Source: Arachis hypogaea
Lineage: Eukaryota; Streptophyta; Magnoliopsida; Fabales; Fabaceae
Direction of reading: 5' to 3'
Length of the DNA: 64,000 nucleotides
Assembly (NCBI RefSeq): GCF_003086295.3
Contig: NC_092044.1
Span: 4,428,843 to 4,492,842, forward strand
The notes beneath the pieces were generated by a model that was given only the letters and a program-made list of their open reading frames with translations, ran no database searches and had not been told where the DNA came from. Positions 48,816 to 60,519 of this stretch are shown here, in pieces. Numbering within the stretch: position 1 is the stretch's first letter; the number at the start of each line of letters is the position of its first letter. The position numbers and the translations under genes are program-made.

Positions 48816-49115
48816 CTAGACTCTAGAACTTCCAAAACGGCCACTAACTTGGAGTGCATATGCTACAACAGCCTTAGCCCACTTCTTGATCTCATCTTTC
48901 AATTTGTTTGAGTCCATTTCTTTAAGCTTCTTCCCTGGCTCCAACGACACCTCCTCTGCCGACGAAAACCACCGCTTGAACCGGCCGCGTTTCGCTGGCT
49001 TCTGGCCCTTAAGGATGGCAATGGCGTTTCCTCCGTTAAGTGATAGAGATTTCTTCACCGACATGGCAGTTGTTTGTTGAAAGATATTTGTTAAATTATT
49101 GAAGAAGGTTTGCAT
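48816..49115 (-). CDS. Small basic protein, 99 aa, stress/defence-type family
   Basis: A single-exon reading frame starting MQTFFNNLTNIFQ. The middle is basic (KGQKPAKRGRFKRWFSS) and the C-terminal part is conserved-looking (KEMDSNKLKDEIKKWAKAVV, then QVSGRFGSSRV). It resembles, from memory, a plant family of 80-100-residue proteins that includes Arabidopsis At1g19020 and At3g48180, induced by stress and pathogens; that link needs a search. There is no signal peptide. A second ATG at 49064 (MSVKKS) could be used instead, because the TATA-like TATAAAT at 49130-49136 is very close to the first ATG. G+C content is well above the flanks, which supports a real gene. Confidence 0.75.
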   Translation of the reverse strand: MQTFFNNLTNIFQQTTAMSVKKSLSLNGGNAIAILKGQKPAKRGRFKRWFSSAEEVSLEPGKKLKEMDSNKLKDEIKKWAKAVVAYALQVSGRFGSSRV

Positions 49116-49129
49116 TTTATATCAAAGTT

Positions 49130-49136
49130 ATTTATA
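49130..49136 (-). promoter_or_regulatory. TATA-like box of the small gene
   Basis: TATAAAT on the - strand, only 15 bases before the first ATG (49115). If used with normal spacing, transcription would start near or after that ATG and favour the second Met at 49064. Confidence 0.3.
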
Positions 49137-49379
49137 TGAGGCTGTTGAGTTGCACTAAGACAAGTAACTTAGTATTCCAATGCGTGTGATAACTTGCTTT
49201 CATTGACTTTTGACTTTGTCAACACTTTGCAGGATGGATTGCACAGCAAGCTTCAAACCAATAAAAACAAAGAAAAATATTTCTCTAATTTTTTATTTTT
49301 TACCAAAAAAACATCATTCAAGGAGCCTATCCTTAGAATAAAATTTGCTTAAAACATGATTCATTTTTATAACTCATCT

Positions 49380-49600
49380 TTTTAAAAGCCTGGCAATAGA
49401 TAGAAACATGATAAAAAAAATATGTCAATAGATCAATAAATATGACAATAGAATAACCGACACGTTTATAGATATGATTTTTTTTTAAAAGCGTATTGAT
49501 AGTTCAAAAAACATGACAAAAAACTATCGTCACGCTTTTTTCTATTTTTCAACACGCTTTAAAAACATAGCAATAAACTATTTTTCTTATAGTATTTAAT
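49380..49600. mobile_element. Possible remnant of a CACTA element end
   Basis: Repeated variants of ACACGTTT, AAAAGCGT, CACGCTTT and ATGACAATAGA, in both orientations, resemble CACTA subterminal repeats. The stretch closes with TTTTTCTTATAGTA, one base from a TAGTG terminus. No partner end was found. Confidence 0.4.
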
Positions 49601-51341
49601 ATTTTTTTTACATTTATATAAAATTTTCTAACGATGAATAAATGATAAAATAATTTATCTAGTTGAGTAAATAAATAAGAAGCATGATTCACCAAATAAT
49701 GACTCAAATAATAAATATATAAGGCAGTTTAATTTATCATAAATTATATTTGAAAATCTCATATTTTTCTTGTGTTCTTTTAAATTTTTTTTACTCCTTA
49801 ATTTTGCCAGATATAGAATAAAATCAATAAATTAATGTAATAACGAAAAAAAAAATACAATCCCTTTTGTTTCTTTTGTAAAGGACGAACATATATATAC
49901 GTAATAGATTAGTTGCTGGTATTCATAGGAAAGGTGCTTTTTACCTTTCAATATTTGATTTATTCTTGTCCGTACAAGTTTACAAATTAAATAATAACAC
50001 AATTTGATCTCGGAATATTCTATGAAATATTATTAGAGACCGGATTAATTAACTTAACTATGAAGGATAATTACATAGATTTGATGAAATGCAAATTTGT
50101 AACGAGAAGCTCAAAGGGTATCACATTCTTTCCGGGGTTGGATTTGAAGAATTCGTTCTTGAAGACCTGTCACTTTCGCCACCAACTTTCAAAACTCATA
50201 TGATTGGTTTTTACTAATTTAATACATATATAGTCAACAATAAATCACAAGCTAAGGTTAATTATTTAAGACACGTACAATGATTCTTAAACTTGGACAA
50301 TAAAATACCAATCAGGTATAACAGATGAGTAGTATAAATATAAATTAGAAGAAAATAAAATAATATAAATTTTATTCGTACAATTGCTAGAAATGTTTAT
50401 ACTTAGTTGATAATTTGTGATTTTTTTTTAAAAATTGATAATTTAAAAAATATAACGTTTGGAATAAAAAACACGGTTTAGAGTAAACGAGTAATCACAC
50501 TATAATTGTTCAATAAAAAAATATTTTGCAATATATTCTTGATAAGAATAAATGATATTATGATATAATATTAAAATTTTTATAATTTAAAAAAATTAAA
50601 TTAATTCAATGACTATTGAATGAGGGTATATGATAAATTTATATATTTTTTATTAATTTAAATTTTTAGAATAAATAATTTTTTTCATAAATTTTATATC
50701 TATGGATATTATCATAGAATCATGGAATAATTCCATTACATTTAAGCACATATACTTAAAAGACTCCTTTTGGCGTATAAGAAATAACTGAAAACTTGTT
50801 TAAGGCAACACAAAAAGATAGCTATTGCTTGTTTCTTTGTGCTGTTAAAATAATAATTTTTTTTATATTGAAAGGTCTTTAAATAATTGAAATAATTATT
50901 TGTGATGCTTAAGTTTTATAATTTAATTAAATCCATGCAATAATTTATTCGTAGTTTTAAACTTTTAATCTATTTAAAGATATTCTTAAAGTGAAGTAAT
51001 GAAGCCCACAGCTTCTAAATTAAGTAGTTTAATTTCAAACTTTGAAGTTAGTCTAATTAGTAAGAGTAATGGCAACGAGATGATAATCACAGTTATTTTA
51101 TTTAATTTAATATTTATAATTTCATGTATATATTATCAAAAATTACTTACTTATTATATTTAATATGTATTTTTTCAAAAGTAATTATTAAATATAAAAT
51201 AAAATTATTTTTAATTAATTTTAATTATCTTTCAAATATATTTGAATTAGTAATAACTATGCAACGAGGTGTGCAATTACGTTAATCAAACTCTGCCAGC
51301 TGTAAGAGTAACAAATCTGCTCTCTTAAATAGAATAAAAGA
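49601..51341. other. AT-rich intergenic DNA
   Basis: No gene, RNA gene or clear repeat unit seen. A short patch at about 50095-50205 has more balanced composition but no recognisable reading frame. Confidence 0.4.
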
Positions 51342-52308
51342 AGATTTAATTATTAAAAAGGACTTTTAATACCAAAATTAATAAGAAAGACCAAATCTTT
51401 TTATAATATTTAAGAAGAAGAATCAAATCTTTTTATAAAGAGATAAATATATCCTTAATTATTTTTTATAATCTTTAATATATGTTGTTTGATTCTCAAC
51501 GTTATATAGATATGTATGAATATTCACTTGAGATTAATTAGTTAATTAATTAAAAAAAATTACTCTAAAAAATCGTTAGAAAAATTTAATTATTAAAATA
51601 TTAATTTTTAACTATTTATTTATTTATTTTTATAATTTTTATATTAACAATTTTTTTATTATTTATTTATTTTTTACTTTTATGATCTTTTGTCTTTTTT
51701 TTTCCGTTAGCTAAAGATCACAAAAAAAAAATAAATAAGTAATTAATAAAAAATAATCAAATAATAAATGTCTACCATTCAATTATTAGCAAGAATATGA
51801 ATGAATATTTAAATATTTAAATATTTTTTTTATTAATTTTGTCCGAAATTGTTTCATGTATACGCTATTGTTGTGCACAGTGCACCTATATATAAACATG
51901 TTTAATATGTGCAAGATTCATGAAACAAAAATTGGAGCACTACTGACTCTAAATGGCTTGTTCACTCAGCTTGCCATATTTTGGGGTACTACCCTATTGA
52001 CAAAACTGCTGAAGAAGGATTGACCCAACAAGAGTATCCTACTACTTGTTCAGAGTTTCAAATGCCTCTTTTCACTATCCACTCTACACCAAAGGGGACT
52101 ATAAAATCATGGAGGAGTGGAAGGTGGATTTGTTTCTTCAGCAGTATGAGCTAAGCTTTAAGGGCACCTTTCATGACAAGAGGACTTTTTATAAAAAGAT
52201 TTATCTTTTTATTATAAAAAGATTTGGTTCGTCTTCTTAAATATTATAAAAAGATTTAGTTCTTCTTACTAATTTTGGTATTAAAAGTTCTTTTTAATAA
52301 TTAAATCT
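51342..52308. mobile_element. Inverted-repeat element carrying a host gene fragment
   Basis: Arms of about 105-110 bp at 51342-51445 and 52198-52308 are inverted copies: AGATTTAATTATTAAAAAGG on the left and, on the other strand, AGATTTAATTATTAAAAAGA on the right. Both continue through TTTTAATACCAAAATTA and AATCTTTTTATAATATTTAA. Between them lies the DUF7722-like fragment. Long TIRs plus a gene piece suggest a Pack-MULE-like unit, but no 9-bp TSD is visible, so the superfamily is open. Confidence 0.65.
51950..52190 (+). pseudogene. DUF7722-like gene fragment, frameshifted
   Basis: One frame reads CSEFQMPL (about 52050). The next frame carries on with HYPLYTKGDYKIMEEWKVDL and QQYELSFKGTFHDKR, matching my memory of the small plant DUF7722 domain (FQMPL-HYPxYTK...EW..D.LL..YGL). 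The switch falls at TCTTTTCAC (about 52063), consistent with a small indel. The usual continuation (FLWP region) is missing because the right TIR starts there. The domain's function is unknown. Confidence 0.6.
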
Positions 52309-52828
52309 CCCTAATGGTTCTTCAGAATAATTTTTCCTAGAATTTTCAAGTTTGAAAAAAGAAAAAACAAACTGATAAAATTGCAAAATATATAGAATTT
52401 CCCATAACCTTTATAATATGATAAGTTTTACTATTATGGTGCGCTAATGCGATATGAACAACAAACTATAAAGTGTTAACTGTTTAAGGGTCTTAATTTT
52501 TCAATTAACTATTATCTCCAAGGTTCTGAGAATCGGACCAGTCATCGAATCGTTTTAGTTACTGATTTATTGGTTTATTGATTTATTGGTTCAACCGAAA
52601 AAATCGTTTTAGAATAAAATAATAAATAAATTATAATTAAACACCCTAAAATATAATTATAGTCTAATATAAATCTTAAAATATCAAAAGTACATCAGCA
52701 ACACCAGTACATTATCGAACAGCAACGTTAAAACAGTAACACATTATAAAACACTAAAACAGCAACATCAGTACATTATCAAAATACTAAAACAGCAATA
52801 CAAGTACATTAGCAACACCATTCAACAA

Positions 52829-53265
52829 GGCAGTGATGACATTAAACTAAACACTAAAACCAGCAAAATCAGTATATTATACAACATATCAAAAATTCAA
52901 AACAGAGCATTCAGTAACCAATATTAGCATTAGCAAGAAAGTGACGACACTAAATTAAACAGAACATTAGCAAGGCAGTGATGAGTGATGACACTAACTT
53001 AAACAATAAAAATAGCAAAATCAGTACATTATACAACATATTAAAAGTTCAAAACAAAGCATTCAGTAACCAAGCATTAGCATTAGCAAGACAGTGATGA
53101 CACTAAATTAAACAGAGAATTAGCAAGACAGTGATGACACTAAATTAAACACTAAAAACAACAAAATCAGTACATTATACAACATATCAAAAGTTTAAAA
53201 CAAAGCATTCATTAACCAAGCATTAGCATTAGCAAGGCATTGATAACACTAAATTAAATAGGCAA
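52829..53265. repeat. Tandem repeat, period about 150 bp, three copies
   Basis: Each unit has CAAAATCAGTACATTATACAA (first copy with TATATT), then AAAACAAAGCATTCAGTAACC, GCATTAGCATTAGCAAG and CAGTGATGACACTAAATTAA. Starts of the first phrase are spaced about 148-150 bp. It is internal to the hAT element. Confidence 0.8.
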
Positions 53266-53913
53266 ATTATTTTTTCAATGAATAAAAAGAGCAACTAATT
53301 ATGGAAGAGAAAAAGAATATGATATATATGATTACATGAAATGAAATGAGGAAAGAATTGAATTGATAAGAAGAAATTGTGATAGATGAGTGATTGTTGA
53401 AAGAGAAAAGAGAGTGAATAGCAGCAGAAGCAGCATTATAATTGAGCCTTGGGTTAAGCAAACACATGATGCTATTTCCAGAATTCAAGAGAAAGAGGAG
53501 ATTCCATTAAGATTACACAACAACTCAGCAACTCATCACTAATCAATAATCATAATACATTCAAAATCAATAATCAGTAAATTAAAATCACAAGTTCAAA
53601 GATATTCTTAATTCTTGATCTAATTTTAATCATTTTATTTTAATATGAAAATGCTATTGTGAGGTAAAACCCGTACCTATGTAATTCTGTATCATCATGT
53701 AACTAACACATCAAAACAACTGAGAAGAAGAAAAACAATGTAGCTATTCCTGTAGTAGCAATGTAGCATTAGTTGTTGGGGTTTTGGTGTTTCTAATAAT
53801 TTCTGCAGCAGCTATAATCTTCTTAGTTACCACAGTCCACGGAGCCACTGATAGCAGGACGACGACGGCGGCGGCGGTTCTGTTGACGAGGCTAGATTTT
53901 TGGTTTGGGACCC

Positions 53914-55551
53914 TGATGAGCGGATAATTTATACGCTTTTTGGCATTGTTTTTAGTATGTTTTTAGTATGATCTAGTTAGTTTTTAGTATATTTTTATTA
54001 GTTTTTAGTTAAAATTCACTTTTCTGGACTTTACTATGAATTTGTGTGTTTTTCTGTGATTTCAGGTATTTTCTGGCTGAAATTGAGGGACCTGAGCAAA
54101 AATCTGATTCAGAGGCTGAAAAGGACTGCAGATGCTGTTGGATTCTGACCTCCCTGCACTCGAAGTGGATTTTTTGGAGTTACAAAAGCCCAATTGGTGC
54201 GCTCTCAACGGCGTTGGAAAGTAGACATCCTGGGCTTTCCAGCAATATATGATAGTTTATACTTTGCCCAAGATTTGATGGCCCAAACCGGCGTTCAAAG
54301 TCACCCTCAGAATTCCCAGCGTTAAACGCCGGAACTGGCACAAGGATGGGAGTTAAACGCCCAAACTGGCATAAAAGCTGGCGTTTAACTCCAAGAAGAG
54401 TCTCTACACGAAAATGCTTCAATGCTCAGTCCAAGCACACACCAAGTGGGCCCGGAAGTGGATTTTTATGTCATTTACTCATCTCTGTAAACCCTAGGCT
54501 ACTAGTTCTCTATATATAGGACCTTTTACTATTGTATTTTCATCTTTGGATCCTTTGATCATCTTTTGATCATTTTAGATCTTTTGATCACATTTGGGGG
54601 CTGGCCATTCGGCCATGCCTAGACCTTGTTCTTATGTATTTTCAACGGTGGAGTTTCTACACACCATAGATTAAGGTGTGGAGCTCTGCTGTACCTCGAG
54701 TATTAATGCAATTACTATTGTTCTTCTATTCAATTCCGCTTGTTCTTGTTCTAAGATATCACTTGTTCTTCAACTTGATGAATGTAATGATCCGTGACAC
54801 TCATCATCATTCTCACCTATGAACGTGTGCCTGACAACCACCTCCGTTCTACCTTAGATTGGGTGAATATCTCTTAGATTTCTTAACCGGAATCTTCGTG
54901 GTATAAGCTAGAATTGATGGCGGCATTCAAGAGGATCCGGAAGGTCTAAACCTTGTCTGTGGTATTCTGAGTAGGATTCAATGATTGAATGACTGTGACG
55001 AGCTTCAAACTCCTGAAGGCGGGGCGTTAGTGACAGACGCAAAAGAATCACTGGATTCTATTCCGGCCTGATTGAGAACCGACAGATGGATAGCCGTGCC
55101 GTGACAGGGTGCGTTGAACATTTCCACTGAGAGGATGGGAGGTAGCCACTGACAACGGTGAAACCCTTGCATACAGCTTGCCATGGAAAGGAGTAAGAAG
55201 GATTGGATGAAGACAGTAGGAAAGCAGAGAGACGGAAGGGACCAAGCATCTTCATACGCTTATCTGAAATTCCCACCAATGAATTACATAAGTATCTCTA
55301 TCTTTATCTTTATGTTTTATTCGTATATCACCCTTACCCATTTGAGTTTGCCTGACTAAGATTTACAAGGTGACCATAGCTTGCTTCATACCAACAATCT
55401 CTGTGGGATCGACCCTTACTCGCGTAAGGTTTATTACTTGGACGACCCAGTACACTTGCTGGTTAGTTGTGCGAAGTTGTGTTTATGCCATGGTGTTGAA
55501 CACCAAGTTTTTGGATTATTTGAGTTGTAGTGATCACAACTTCGTGCACCA
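53914..55551 (+). mobile_element. Solo LTR (gypsy-type) nested in the hAT element, 5-bp TSD
   Basis: Starts TGATGAGCGGATAATTT and ends CTTCGTGCACCA. GACCC lies directly on both sides (53909-53913 and 55552-55556). 1638 bp with no internal domain, so it is a solo LTR left by recombination between two LTRs. CTCTATATATAGGAC at about 54511 is a good TATA region, giving + orientation. The wording matches a very common repeat of Arachis in my memory. Open frames inside (54046-55579) are noncoding. Confidence 0.9.
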
Positions 55552-55949
55552 GACCCTTAGGGCTTGCTGGTGAATGTGTTTATCGAAGGAAGGGTGTTTG
55601 GTGTGTGTGTATTGGGGGTGGGTAACCGGGGGAGGACTCGCATGGGTTGAGGGGATTTTGGTTTTTTTTTTTAACAGCAACGAAAACGGCGCCGTTTCAC
55701 ATGAACTGGTTGGTTTCCAGTCCTGTCCAACCGGCCGATTTATCAATTTTTCAGCAGTTTAAAGATCAACGATTTTAGGAAGAGGACTGGACCGTTTTCC
55801 ACGTCAGTTCCTGGTTGAACCGGTTCGAACCGGCCAATCCAGTCTGATTTTCAGAACATTGATTATCTCAAAATGCTATACTACCCAAAATGAAGAAACA
55901 TATTGCTAAAACAACTTAGGAAATCTGTAGTAATAGAAAAAAGAAGGGA

Positions 55950-56102
55950 GAGTCAAATAAAAATAAAAATAAAAAGATATATATAATTCTTCTTGATTCA
56001 CTTTTACCTATGAAGTACATACATTTGGTTGAAATAAAAATAAAAAAGATATATATAACTCTTCTTGATTCACTTTTACTACTTATGAAATACAGACACT
56101 TC
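55950..56102. repeat. Direct duplication of about 75 bp
   Basis: AAAGATATATATAATTCTTC followed by TTGATTCACTTTTACC occurs at about 55971 and again, slightly changed, at about 56046. Confidence 0.75.
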
Positions 56103-56109
56103 GCTATAT

Positions 56110-56560
56110 TACGTGACACAAACACATTTTGGAGATAACTCTTATCCACATTCGTCTGACATGCATGTCTGCCGTATTCAACTGTATCTTAATAAAAAAT
56201 AAATTTTTTTCGGACACACTTGGACACATCTAAATACCACCATTACGCGTGTCAGCGTGTCCAATCTTATTCTTAACATATATTTTTGAAATAAATTTAG
56301 AAATAGTATATATTATTATTTATTAAAACAAAAATATTTTAAATATTTTATATAATTAAAATAAGATATTAAAAATAATTAAAAAATTAATTTATATTTT
56401 AATATCAATAAAATATCAAAATATTATTACTATTTTTCTAAAAAATATATCATATTTTATATATGTGTACCTCCATATTTTATAAAGTTTTAAAATTTAT
56501 ATCTCAGTATGTTCTATATCGTATTGTGTTTTGGGTCGTGTCAATGTCGACGCATCATAA
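56110..56560. repeat. Dispersed repeat of unknown type, copy 3 (inverted)
   Basis: Its reverse complement aligns with 36830-37235: AAATATTTTTGTTTTAATAA and TATACTATTTCTAAATTTAT occur in the same order. This copy keeps a GACACGCTGACACGCG patch. No protein is encoded. Confidence 0.6.
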
Positions 56561-58457
56561 ACTTTTACTAGTTCTCACCATATGGATTGATCTTCACAAC
56601 CACTCTATATGTTCCTCTTCTATCTTGATTCTAGACTTGGCAATTTTGATGCTTCCACAGCACTCTCATTACCTTGCAAAAGCAACGTGAATTTGATGCA
56701 CTAACAACTACAACATGTTATATATATATGGACGGATTTATTTATAAGCTAGTGGGGCAACTGCTCCTAATGAGATTTGAAAAAATAAGTAGTAATTCTA
56801 AGTGAAATACCATAATTGTCCCCACTATATAATTATTTTTGCTCCCAGTAATTCAAAGTTCTAAATCCCTGATGCTTCTTCTTCTCCCTTTCTCTTCAAA
56901 TCTGAAATCCCTAATTGCTCAAAGCCTCCAGTCTCCAGCCTCCACCGGTCCACCCTCCACTCCTCCAGGCTCTAGAGTTACTGTCGCCACACCGCTACTC
57001 TGTGTCTTCGCCAGTCCATCGACCGTCGGTTTCTCCTTGCATCGCCGCTGCACCGCATCTGGTGGTTTTCAAGTTCTGCCTTCTTTTGCGTCACTGCTTG
57101 ATTGCTTGTGATTTGTGTGGTTTTGTCGCTGTTCTTCTTTTGCGTTCTTTCCTTCGGGCTTCGGCACTTGGCAGCTCGGTGTCTAGTTCTGCTTCTGCCG
57201 TTCTACGGTTCTACCTTCTTCTTCAGCAAACATCAATCTCTTTTGGACTTCTGGCTCTTCTTTCTTAGGGTACGATCCTCTTCTCTGTTGCTGCTGGCGT
57301 CGCACCGCTACTGGGTCGTCCTCCTGGTCTTGGAGTTCAGTCTTGCACTTTGGCTCTTGCTCTTGTATATAATTAGGATTTGGAAACCCATTAAATCAAC
57401 CTTTCAACTTTCAAGAGTGGTAAATACCAAATAATTTTAAGTTTACCTGTAGGCTGTAACCAATTAATTATAGATTTATAGCATATGTATATTATAAATA
57501 AATAAGATTTTGGGGTGGGGTCATGGAGAATAAAGGAAATAAGGAATGGTTTGTGTCTGTGAGACCGTGACTTTGTGTAACATGGCATTCACTACAAAAA
57601 AATATGGTAAAAACGGCGGTTTTTTTTGTATTTACGGCGGTTTGAACTGCCATTATTACCAAGAATAGCAGTTTCGTAAAGTGCCGTAATTCTGGGCGCC
57701 ATTCTGGTTATTACGGCGGTTTTCTGAAAACCGCCACAATTTCCTGGATTAAAACGGCGGTTTTTTGAATAGGTTAAAATGGCGGTTCAAACCGCGTTAT
57801 TTCCAGGGTTAAAATGGCGGTTTTTGGATAGGTTAAAACGGCGGTTTGAACCGCCGTTATTACCCTAACAGAGTGGCATTTTGATTGGTTAAAACGTTGG
57901 TTCAAACCGCCGTTATTTCCACGGTTAAAATGGCATTTTTTGAATAGGTTAAAACGGCGGTTTGAACCGCCATTATTACCCTGACAAAGTGGCGTTTTAG
58001 TTGGTTAAAACGGCATTTTTGAACCGCAATTTTTACCCTGACAGTAGCGTTTTGGTTGATTAAAATGGCATTTTTAAACTGCCATTTTACACTGACAGTG
58101 ACATTTTTTATCGTTTAAAAAAAACAATTTTTACCGTCATTTTTATCGCGTTAAATAAATAATTGTGATTAAAATTTCACAATAGCAAAAAATCATAATC
58201 CATAAATGAAATATTATATAACTCATAAACAAAATATTAATATAATGTATAATTTTTTATTATTGAAAATCAAAAGTAATAACTCCTATACAAAATCTTG
58301 TCTTATTAAACTTACCAAAATACAAGCATTACAATAAACACTATTCAGTCAAATCTACCATCCATCCCTAAACTATGTTAATATCTAATAATGTATTTAA
58401 ACCATCTAATAAGTGCTGTTTTTACTACTTAGAATATGAATATACAAGACAAGTAGC

Positions 58458-58631
58458 TTAGCTAAGTGATGATGAATAAGATTTGGAGGCCATAAGTTTC
58501 CTCCTTTTGTAATTAACTTTAAAACAAGCCTGCCTTATTTTCTTGGTCTCTTGTGTGAGTTTCATCCCAGGAACTTGCTCCAACATCTTTGTTTCTTGCT
58601 CCAACACTCCATTTTCATTATCCAAACTCAT
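58458..58631 (-). other. 57-codon open frame inside the CACTA, unidentified
   Basis: Starts MSLDNENGVLEQETKMLEQV and contains KKIRQACFKVNYKRRKL before its stop. Composition looks protein-like (charged, no low complexity), so it may be another captured exon. No family recognised. Confidence 0.35.
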
Positions 58632-59062
58632 CTCTTACAAAGATTTGTAGGAACCTCTCCTATCAGGGAATTTCTATCAAGCCGACTGTTATAAATTGAA
58701 ATTATAACAAAGAAAAAATGTCATTAGAAACAATATATAACTAGTCAAATAATATAAAGAGAAAAAATAAAATTAGATTGGTAGACCTGTCGCATTTTCT
58801 TTTTACCTACAATACATTTGTTCATTATCTTCTATCAAGAAGAAAATATTTGCCACTATCAGCCCTGCAATTACCCCCCTTTAGTTTGTATTTCTTTCAA
58901 GAATTAAAAATTGAAAAGTTAAAATGAGAGGAAACCAAAGCATACAAGATGCATCGAAAGGTATGCACACAAAGTAATTTATCAAATTCATCCATTTAAG
59001 AAAGGACATGCATTATTTTGAAACACCAGTATAAATCTCATTGCAGCAAAGTGAAGTCATAC

Positions 59063-59168
59063 TTGACATAGCAATCATGGCTTTGGGTCTAGAAGAAGCA
59101 CGTGTTGGAGGAGAGAGCAAATTGCTAAAGATTTTGGCCTTTTCATGCATACATTGCCCAACAGCACA
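59063..59168 (-). pseudogene. Unidentified captured exon candidate
   Basis: After a good acceptor (AACCTTTCAG) the frame reads CAVGQCMHEKAKIFSNLLSP, then PTRASSRPKAMIAMSS. It stands downstream of the PIF exons on the same strand but does not match the bHLH gene. Origin unknown. Confidence 0.35.
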
Positions 59169-59678
59169 CTGAAAGGTTTATGACCAAGGTAATTAGCTAA
59201 AGAGATGTTTCTGGGAAACAAATATATTAATGCATACCAAAAACAAGGTATATATATATTAAAACATTGCAACCCACCAACAAGGCCCATATACTTGCCA
59301 TGCTTCCTGCCTCTTTGTTTCATTTCTCTGTTTCTCTGGTTACATTTTCGGCTCAAGGAGAAGCAAATATGGCTCAAGGTTTGAAAGTATAAACAAGCGA
59401 ACCTATTAAAAGCGAAAAAGAATTATGCATCGGTTGGCAAAAGTATAACTAGTTCTAAATAAAAAAAAATTGAAGTTCATCCTTTTGACCCCATAGATAG
59501 AGAAGTAATATTTTGCTGTTGTGGTGCACAACAACATGGATGTTATATATTAACATCTATTGCTGTCATTCTATAATATTTTTGCTTCAAGTTAAAATTC
59601 TTAGTGATAATAAATATTCTATTATGCTTATGAAAATTCTCTGGTCCACATAACAAAAGTGAAAATGAAAGAGTAAAC

Positions 59679-60172
59679 CTTATTGCAGTATGGTATGAGA
59701 TCTTGCAATGCACGCATCTTCTCATTGATCCTGTCTCTTCGCCTCTGTATAAGTAGAAGATCACAATGATAATCATACAGATCACAAGCAACAAAACATA
59801 TGCTACAGATGGAAAATTTGCTATTTATTTGCAACAGTACACAATTGGCATATGGTCTTCACTCACCCTTTCAGATAGATTATGTACTTCGGCTGAACGA
59901 CTTCTCTTAACACCTCGTGTTGGACATGCCTTTTTAACACCCACTGATTCTTCCTCAATATCCTATTAGTAAAAGAAATTTAATTTTTGGTTAATAGAGA
60001 ATAACTGTCAACATAGGTAAGATAATAAGTAAACATGTATGGAAGTGCAATTTTAGAACATTAACTTCACTGTGGCACTCAGAGTCCTCAGTTTCTTGTC
60101 TTTTTTCACTTCAAACTTTGGTTTGGGTTGCCCAAAATTCTCTCTGCGCCATTGCCAGAGCAAACAGATGAA
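59679..60172 (-). pseudogene. Captured fragment of a phytochrome-interacting-factor (PIF) bHLH gene
   Basis: Three consecutive exons with introns survive. Exon 60066-60172: VCSGNGAERILGNPNQ, then after a 1-nt slip QETEDSECHSE. Exon 59867-59962: DIEEESVGVKK, KRSRSAEVHNLSER. Exon 59679-59744, exactly 66 nt: [20 protein letters not shown]. These form the basic region and helix 1 of a PIF-type bHLH protein, a nuclear light-signalling regulator. The next exon (helix 2) is absent. Introns show that the capture was from genomic DNA. The frameshift and missing exons mean no functional protein. Confidence 0.85.
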
Positions 60173-60443
60173 GATAACCATTTAAGTCTTTTCATCTTTT
60201 AAGTATATATCCCCCCTCTTCATTTGGATTTCCTAACAAATTCAAATATTAATAAAAAAATGACAGTTAATTTCATTTATGTTCAGATTGTATTGAAAAG
60301 ATGTTTCATATAAAGAAAATAATAATTGAATACTTCTGATAAATCATGAACCTACCAAATAGATGACAAAATTAAATGTCCAACTATGTAAGTACACTAA
60401 TAGTTCTTGTCTAACTAAGGCCTTATACAAAATCACAACTTAC

Positions 60444-60519
60444 CATCATTTGGCTCTAAGACCAATGCATTTTTAAAGCTTTCAACTGCAGCATCTATGT
60501 CATGGAGTGCCATATGTGC
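60444..60519 (-). pseudogene. Captured exon of a cyclophilin-40-like TPR gene
   Basis: A 76-nt exon with AG and GT borders encodes AHMALHDIDAAVESFKNALV, then LEPNDG, a TPR repeat. The wording fits the C-terminal TPR of plant CYP40/SQUINT, an Hsp90 co-chaperone; other TPR proteins are possible. No neighbouring exon of that gene is seen. It lies upstream of the PIF fragment on the same strand. Confidence 0.65.

Larger units (their letters stand above)
52518..55861. mobile_element. Non-autonomous hAT element with exact 8-bp TSD
   Basis: Ends CAAGGTTCTGAGAATCGGACC and, on the other strand, CAATGTTCTGAAAATCAGAC form terminal inverted repeats. ATTATCTC occurs exactly at 52510-52517 and 55862-55869. 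Without the nested solo LTR the element is about 1.7 kb. No transposase is encoded. It contains a 150-bp-period tandem repeat and CG-rich ends. Confidence 0.88.

Noticed and set aside
54046..55762. Open frames of 62-80 codons on both strands in the solo LTR and its right flank
   Set aside because: Almost all lie within a TG..CA bounded solo LTR with exact TSD; the remainder lie in hAT end sequence. No domain.
56839..57434. Overlapping Ser/Leu/Phe-rich frames (90-117 codons)
   Set aside because: CT-rich leader-like part of the hAT element; three frames are open at once and none resembles a known protein.
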